This document shows positions 4,595 to 8,638 of a DNA stretch of 8,638 nt, in pieces. The position numbers were made by a program, and so were the translations under genes. The notes below the pieces were generated by a model that searched no databases, had not been told where the DNA came from, and saw only the letters and a list, made by a program, of their open reading frames with translations. Position 1 is the first letter of the stretch, and every line of letters begins with the position of its first letter. Source of the DNA: Desulfurococcales archaeon (lineage in GTDB: Archaea; Thermoproteota; Thermoprotei_A; Sulfolobales; WAQK01); assembly GCA_027016915.1 (NCBI GenBank), contig JALURJ010000280.1, forward strand, positions 1-8,638, read 5' to 3'.

Positions 4595-6160
4595 GTGCCC
4601 GGCAGGACGGCTCCTATATTGATACTTGTTTCTGGGGCTCTATTAGTCGTGGCAGGGATTGGTGGGCTCGACTACCTGGTGTTTATCTGGCCTCTGCTGG
4701 GAGCCCTGCTTCTAAGCGCAGGTATGGCTGGGCGCGAGGGCTCAAGGAAGGTTGAAACCATCAGCTACGTTGTAGCGGTCCCCCTAAACGCGGATGAGCA
4801 GGATGTTTCCGAGGATATAGCAAGGCTTGAAAAGTTCTCGGCCGAGCGCGGGAAGCACGGTGTTACGTACATGTTTGCAGGGGTTTTTAGGGGTGGAAAG
4901 AAGCACTGGTCCCTCCTGATCCAGGGATCGCCTGAACGTTTGCAGGAGGAAATGAGGGTGGTAGAGGCCCTCTCCGCCAGCTTAAAGGCGCTGAAGCTTA
5001 GGAAGAGTAGAGGCTTATCTGGACACATCTGGGTTAAGGTGCCTTTGGGCCCCGGGCGGGGCGTGGAGGGTGATACAACGTCCCTTATAGAGCCTCCGAG
5101 GGGCTTTGACAGGATTTATCCTTCTTCGAGACTGGACAGGCTTCCCGAACCCCAGATCCCGCTGGGCCGGGCTTTAAACGTGGAGGGTGCACCCCCGGTG
5201 GGGCTTATGCAGGACGATCTGTTCAAACACGTGGCGATAGTGGGCGCCACGGGGTCCGGGAAAACAACTACGGCTGCAACCCTGGCTAGGCGTTCGAGGG
5301 AGTTCGTGAGCGTAGTGGTGATAGACTGGCACAACGAGTATAGGAGGCTGGTCGATGCTGACATCGTGTATTCCCCCGGAGGACCGGGAAACCAGCTTCC
5401 ATTAGACGTCCTAGACAGCAGGGGGATAGGCTCGCTGGACGCGACAGTGGATATGTTTGAGCAGGTTTTGGGCCTCACGCCGCCCCAGGCCTACGCCCTC
5501 TACAGGCTTCTGGAGGAGCACCCCAAGGTGAAATCACTGCAGGCGCTTGTGGCGTTGCTAGACGCCTCGCACAGCGAGGGGTACTGGGACAGAGAGATAA
5601 AACAGGCCCTCCTCCGGAGAATACATAGCTTCGTAAGAGGCCAGGCTAGGCAGCTCTTCAAACCAGTAGACTACAGCGTGTCGGAACGGTTCTTGGAGCA
5701 CCGTCTCTCCGTGGTGGAAGTGGGGTGGATCGACAATGTCAGCCTTCGCCGCCTATATGTGACCGCGCTGCTGAAAACCCTCTTCGAGGAGGCGAAGAAG
5801 GGTCTACCGGCCAAGAATGGCTTATTGGTTGTCGTGGATGAGGCCCATAACGTTTTTGGCCGAGGCCAGGGGAGGCAGAGCTACGGGTTCACCGATAAAC
5901 TGGTTGCAGAGGTGAGGAAATACCGGATAGGCCTAGTGCTGGTCTCCCAGTCGCCGAGCTCTCTCTCAGAGGAGGCCTTGAAGAACACTAATACAAAGGT
6001 GGTTCACACCATAAAATCTGGCCTGGATAAACGAGTAGTAACGTCATCGCTTGGGCTGAGAGGGGAGTACGAGGAGATACTGGCCTACTTGAACCCCGGT
6101 GAGGCCGTCCTCCAAGCACCCAGCCTTCCCGAACCCCTAATCGTCAAGATTGAACCCTGA
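4595..6160 (+). CDS. Membrane-anchored HerA/VirB4-type ATPase, candidate CedB DNA-import motor
   Basis: A 521-residue P-loop ATPase of the HerA/FtsK class. Two hydrophobic segments at the N-terminus (about 7-23 and 27-45) should anchor it in the membrane. A domain I do not recognise follows (about 50-160), and then the motor domain. Walker A is GATGSGKT (217-224) and Walker B is LLVVVDEAHN (410-419, D415/E416). SQSPSSL (about 451-457) lies at the expected sensor position, and NTNTKVVHTIKSGLDKR follows. Soluble HerA works with the nuclease NurA in DNA end resection, but no nurA is nearby and soluble HerA has no membrane segments. Two N-terminal membrane helices on a HerA/VirB4 motor match my recollection of CedB, which drives crenarchaeal DNA import; this is inference. 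GTG 4595 is preferred over TTG 4535, which would overlap rpoG and has no SD. The 3' end overlaps the convergent kinase gene by 17 bases. Confidence 0.85.
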   Translation: MPGRTAPILILVSGALLVVAGIGGLDYLVFIWPLLGALLLSAGMAGREGSRKVETISYVVAVPLNADEQDVSEDIARLEKFSAERGKHGVTYMFAGVFRGGKKHWSLLIQGSPERLQEEMRVVEALSASLKALKLRKSRGLSGHIWVKVPLGPGRGVEGDTTSLIEPPRGFDRIYPSSRLDRLPEPQIPLGRALNVEGAPPVGLMQDDLFKHVAIVGATGSGKTTTAATLARRSREFVSVVVIDWHNEYRRLVDADIVYSPGGPGNQLPLDVLDSRGIGSLDATVDMFEQVLGLTPPQAYALYRLLEEHPKVKSLQALVALLDASHSEGYWDREIKQALLRRIHSFVRGQARQLFKPVDYSVSERFLEHRLSVVEVGWIDNVSLRRLYVTALLKTLFEEAKKGLPAKNGLLVVVDEAHNVFGRGQGRQSYGFTDKLVAEVRKYRIGLVLVSQSPSSLSEEALKNTNTKVVHTIKSGLDKRVVTSSLGLRGEYEEILAYLNPGEAVLQAPSLPEPLIVKIEP

Positions 6161-6749
6161 AAGGTGTGCATGAAGAACCCTGGACCAGGACGTCGAGGAC
6201 CTCAGGGCCTAGTAGGTCTATCCAATCCACAGCTTCGCACTCCCCGTTGTTCAGTATCAATAGTATTTTCTCCGCAACCTCCTCAGCGCTCATGCCGGAG
6301 ACATCGACATCGCACACCTTTTCTCTAAAAGCTGAGCGGGCTTCGGCGCTACACACCCCCACTATCTCTGCCTCAACGTTTTCGCGTATCTTCTCCTTAG
6401 GCCACCCACGGGCTTCAAGGCGCTTCCAGAGGAGGCAGGGGTTTAGTCTAAGCACGAATACGGCATCCACGAGCTCGGGAGGCAGGAGTTCGCTGTAGTG
6501 TGTATCGATTATCACCGTCCCGCCGATCCGGGGGATCCTGTGTTTGAGGTATTCTACCAGTCTTCCTGCATCGACGATGAGCGTTCCGCCCCGGGTCTCG
6601 TCGCGGTCAGTCCACAACCGCTCTTCCTCCACGATCCTTGAAAGTTCTAGATGCACGCCTCGGAGACGGTGTGCGAGAATCCTCGCTACACTCGTCTTGC
6701 CTGTGCCTGGTGTGCCGCTAATAACTATTACACGCCTCAAAAACATCAT
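6144..6749 (-). CDS. Adenylate kinase of the Fap7/AK6 (hCINAP) type
   Basis: A 201-residue small P-loop kinase. Walker A is GTPGTGKT (12-19). An NMP-binding region lies around DETRGGTLIVDAGRLVEYL (50-68), IIDTHYSELLP (80-90) holds the D82/H84 pair typical of AK6, and the short LID contains RLEARGWPKEKIRENVEAEI (110-129). The C-terminal EAVDWIDLLG (172-181) matches the tail seen in archaeal members. The family interconverts adenine nucleotides. In yeast, Fap7 acts as an ATPase with ribosomal protein S14 (archaeal S11) in late small-subunit maturation, so an equivalent role here is likely by homology. ATG 6749 or ATG 6746 can start it. No SD is visible, but a TATA-like element lies about 26 bases upstream, suggesting a leaderless mRNA. 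The gene follows thsB on the same strand but probably has its own promoter. Confidence 0.88.
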   Translation of the reverse strand: MMFLRRVIVISGTPGTGKTSVARILAHRLRGVHLELSRIVEEERLWTDRDETRGGTLIVDAGRLVEYLKHRIPRIGGTVIIDTHYSELLPPELVDAVFVLRLNPCLLWKRLEARGWPKEKIRENVEAEIVGVCSAEARSAFREKVCDVDVSGMSAEEVAEKILLILNNGECEAVDWIDLLGPEVLDVLVQGSSCTPFRVQS

Positions 6750-6764
6750 CCGTGAAATAGTGGT

Positions 6765-6781
6765 GTTTTATGCAAAAAAGC
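6765..6781 (-). promoter_or_regulatory. TATA-like promoter of the kinase gene (leaderless)
   Basis: On the minus strand GCTTTTTTGCATAAAAC runs just ahead of the gene. The TTGCATAA centre is roughly 22-26 bases from ATG 6749, the spacing expected if transcription starts at the initiator codon itself. The lack of an SD agrees with this. Confidence 0.45.
6775..6780 (-). terminator. Poly-T terminator candidate for thsB
   Basis: On the minus strand a run of six T residues (the plus strand reads AAAAAAG at 6774-6780) follows the thsB stop codon by about 20 bases. T-runs without an obligatory hairpin are the usual archaeal intrinsic signal. Confidence 0.4.
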
Positions 6782-6799
6782 TTGGTCTAGGGTGGGGCG

Positions 6800-8440
6800 T
6801 TACTCCTCCTCTTTCTCCTCGCCGCCCTTGCCCTTCTCCTCCTCTTCCTTACCCATCTTGGTGGCAGCGATGAGGTCGTCTATCCTGAGTATGAGCGTGG
6901 CTGCCTCGGTTCCAGCCTTGATGGCGTTGGCCTTAACGCTGGCAGGCTCCAGCACACCGAGCTTTACCATGTCCTCTATGTCGCCACTGAGAACGTTGAT
7001 GCCGTGCCACAGACCCTCAGGCTTAGCGTGTGCTGCCCTTAGCTTCATTATTATCTCTACGGGGTCTAGGCCTGCGTTCTCGGCAAGGGCCATGGGTAGG
7101 TTTTCGAGGGCCTTGGCAAACGCCTCTACAGCCAGCTGCTCCTTGCCGCCCAGCTTGGGCGCCACTTCTCTCAGGTATCTGGCCAGCTCGATCTCCACAG
7201 CGCCTCCGCCGCCGATGACCTTACCCTCCCTTATGGCGTCGGCAACTGAGCTTAGAGCGTCGTGGACCGCGCGCTCAGCCTCGTCAACCAGCCTCTCGAG
7301 GCCCGCCCTCAGCAGTATGGTGACGGATCTGGGGTTCTTGCAGCCCTCCACGAACACCATCTTCTCGTCTCCAACCTTCCTCTCCTCGACCAGCTCGGCT
7401 TCGCCCAGGTCGCTGGAGGTTAGGTCCTCTATGTTGGTGACTATCCTGGCGCCGGTGGCCCTGGCCAGCTTCTCCATGTCGCTCCTCTTAACCCTCCTTA
7501 CGGCGAGGATGCCGTTCTTGGCCAGGAAGTGCTGGGCAACATCATCAATACCCTTCTGGCAGAACACGACGTTGGCGCCAGCCTCCTTTATCTTCTCCAC
7601 CATCCTCTTCAGAATCTCCTCCTCTTCTTCCAGGAACTTCTTCATCTGTGTCGGGTCGGAGATCCTGATCTCGGCGTCTATCTCGGGCTTCTCGACCTCT
7701 AGGGGTGCGTCGATGAGGGCTATCTTGGCGTTCTCAACCCTCCTAGGCATGCCGGGGTGGACAACCTCCTTGTCGATCACTATTCCGTAGATGAGCTTGG
7801 AGTCCAGAAGGCTACCACCATGCTTCTTGATTATCTGGATCGTGTCGAGGTCGATGTACCACCTGTCGCCCCTCTTCTCGGCCACCTGCTTGACTGCCTT
7901 CACCGCCATCTCGGCTAGGTACTCTCTAGCGCCGTGGACGGCCTTGCTGGTGAGTGAGGTCTGGGCAATCTTCTTGAGCGCCTCCTCGTCGTTTATGTCG
8001 AGGTCTTCGGCGATCTCGTAGATCTTCTTGATAGACTCCTCCATGGCCTTCTTGTAGCCGCTGACTATAAGCGTGGGATGGATGTTTCTCTCGAGGAGCT
8101 CCTCGGCGTGCTTGAGGAGCTCGCCAGCAAATATCACGGCGGTCTTGGTGCCGTCACCCACCTCCTCGTCCTGCCCCTTAGCTATCTGTACCAGCATCTT
8201 GGCGGCAGGGTGCTGTACGTCCATCTTGTCAAGAATCGTTGCACCGTCGTTGGTTATGGTGACGTCGCCTAGGCTGTCAACCAACATCTTGTCCATGCCC
8301 TTGGGGCCATAGGTGGTTCTGAGGGTCTCGGCAATGGCCCTTACAGCCATTATGTTGGTCCTTAGTGCATCCCTACCTGCGGTCCTCTGGGTGCCCTCCT
8401 TCAGTATTAGTACGGGTATACCCGTTGGTTCTATGGTCAT
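6800..8440 (-). CDS. thsB: Thermosome (group II chaperonin) subunit, beta type
   Basis: A 546-residue subunit of the double-ring ATP-driven chaperonin that folds proteins in the cytoplasm and is a major heat-shock protein of hyperthermophiles. Visible motifs are TTYGPKGMDKMLVD (42-55), the ATP-site GDVTITNDGATIL (58-70, D65), QDEEVGDGTKTAV (90-102, with the D91 and D96-G97-T98 site), the catalytic D394 in the VHDAL segment, and IGGGGAVEIE (409-418). The GDGTKTAV form and overall sequence resemble crenarchaeal beta subunits rather than alpha. The C-terminus is a Lys/Glu/Gly low-complexity tail that would sit inside the cavity. ATG 8440 is chosen because GAGGTGAT lies 5 bases upstream; the in-frame TTG 8446 overlaps that SD and cannot use it. 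A strong TATA box precedes the gene. The subunit is complete, and its partner subunits are not in the window. Confidence 0.97.
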   Translation of the reverse strand: MTIEPTGIPVLILKEGTQRTAGRDALRTNIMAVRAIAETLRTTYGPKGMDKMLVDSLGDVTITNDGATILDKMDVQHPAAKMLVQIAKGQDEEVGDGTKTAVIFAGELLKHAEELLERNIHPTLIVSGYKKAMEESIKKIYEIAEDLDINDEEALKKIAQTSLTSKAVHGAREYLAEMAVKAVKQVAEKRGDRWYIDLDTIQIIKKHGGSLLDSKLIYGIVIDKEVVHPGMPRRVENAKIALIDAPLEVEKPEIDAEIRISDPTQMKKFLEEEEEILKRMVEKIKEAGANVVFCQKGIDDVAQHFLAKNGILAVRRVKRSDMEKLARATGARIVTNIEDLTSSDLGEAELVEERKVGDEKMVFVEGCKNPRSVTILLRAGLERLVDEAERAVHDALSSVADAIREGKVIGGGGAVEIELARYLREVAPKLGGKEQLAVEAFAKALENLPMALAENAGLDPVEIIMKLRAAHAKPEGLWHGINVLSGDIEDMVKLGVLEPASVKANAIKAGTEAATLILRIDDLIAATKMGKEEEEKGKGGEEKEEE

Positions 8441-8445
8441 AGCCA

Positions 8446-8453
8446 ATCACCTC
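8446..8453 (-). promoter_or_regulatory. Near-perfect SD of thsB
   Basis: GAGGTGAT on the minus strand is a full match to the archaeal anti-SD, 5 bases before ATG 8440. Its strength suits a highly expressed chaperonin and rules against the TTG start at 8446. Confidence 0.8.
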
Positions 8454-8495
8454 TTGTTCAGCTCGACAAGCCGAGAGGCATATGAAAAACGCTTC

Positions 8496-8511
8496 TATAT
8501 ATACTTTTCTC
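8496..8511 (-). promoter_or_regulatory. BRE/TATA promoter of thsB
   Basis: On the minus strand the purine-rich BRE GAGAAAAG (8511-8504) leads directly into TATATATA (8503-8496). Transcription would start near 8474, giving a leader of about 33 bases with the SD. This is the best promoter match in the window. Confidence 0.75.
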
Positions 8512-8540
8512 AAAAGGTTCGGGCGCCCTCAAAGCCCTCC

Positions 8541-8582
8541 TAAACCGTTATATAGGGGTCCTCCCCGAACCCTCTAGGGGTG
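8541..8582 (+). promoter_or_regulatory. Promoter and SD of the S17e gene
   Basis: TAAACCG (8541-8547) and the TATA-like TTATATA (8548-8554) point toward the S17e start, with expected transcription near 8576. GGGGTG (8577-8582) lies 7 bases before GTG 8590 and can serve as SD. The promoter is back to back with that of thsB, with about 50 bases between the two TATA boxes. Confidence 0.55.
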
Positions 8583-8589
8583 CAGTGGA

Positions 8590-8638
8590 GTGGGGAAGGT
8601 AAGGACCTCGCTGGTGAAGCGGACGGCAAGGAAGCTGC
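8590..8638 (+). CDS. rps17e: Small-subunit ribosomal protein S17e, 5' fragment cut by the window edge
   Basis: Only 16 codons are present: GTG followed by a reading that gives MGKVRTSLVKRTARKL. This matches the highly conserved start of archaeal and eukaryotic ribosomal protein S17e (MGKVRT...VKR.AR.L). A TATA box about 40 bases upstream and GGGGTG 7 bases before the GTG support a genuine gene start. The remainder, normally about 65-75 residues in archaea, lies beyond the right edge. It is divergent from thsB, with a 149-base shared intergenic region. Confidence 0.8.
   Translation, partial: MGKVRTSLVKRTARKL

Noticed and set aside
6803..6850. Low-complexity CTCCTC/TTCC tract on the + strand
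   Set aside because: It is explained by the Lys/Glu/Gly C-terminal tail of the thermosome subunit.
6792..7790. Long open frame (332 codons) on the + strand opposite thsB
   Set aside because: It is Ser/Leu/Ala-rich low-complexity sequence antisense to the unmistakable thermosome gene. It has no recognisable motif and is the expected by-product of biased G+C-rich codons.

Overview
The window looks like core chromosome of a hyperthermophilic crenarchaeon, most likely an Aeropyrum-like member of the Desulfurococcales. This is inferred from archaeal-only gene content (thermosome, TFE, aMBF1, Trm56, crenarchaeal-type RNA polymerase subunit Rpo8, ribosomal protein S17e), from BRE/TATA promoters, from GAGGTGAT-type Shine-Dalgarno (SD) sites, and from G+C-rich, AGG-rich coding with heavy use of GTG and TTG starts. 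No phage, insertion sequence, CRISPR array, tRNA or rRNA was found. The window is almost entirely coding, and no gene-free stretch exceeds 150 bases.

Left part (1-4120, + strand): a tightly packed run of six genes. In order these are the transcription co-factor aMBF1, the ribosome-associated GTPase HflX, the tRNA Cm56 methyltransferase Trm56, the general transcription factor TFE, a solitary C5-cytosine methyltransferase, and a small protein usually labelled 'RecB-family nuclease (DUF2122)' whose visible motifs look like a SPOUT RNA methyltransferase. Genes overlap or nearly touch, and SD sites sit inside the preceding gene, so this is probably one operon whose promoter lies left of the window.

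Middle (4121-6160, + strand): rpoG/rpo8 has its own TATA box and a strong SD before a TTG start. It is followed by a membrane-anchored HerA/VirB4-type ATPase that is a candidate for CedB, the motor of the crenarchaeal DNA-import system.

Right part (6144-8440, - strand): a Fap7/AK6-type adenylate kinase converges on, and overlaps, the ATPase gene. Upstream of it lies a beta-type thermosome subunit with an excellent promoter. Divergent from the thermosome, the first 16 codons of ribosomal protein S17e run off the right edge.

Taken together the window is an information-processing neighbourhood: transcription initiation (aMBF1, TFE, Rpo8), RNA modification (Trm56, the SPOUT-like protein, possibly the C5-methyltransferase), ribosome rescue and maturation (HflX, Fap7-type kinase, S17e) and protein folding (thermosome). 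The least settled genes are the C5-methyltransferase, the SPOUT-like protein and the ATPase.
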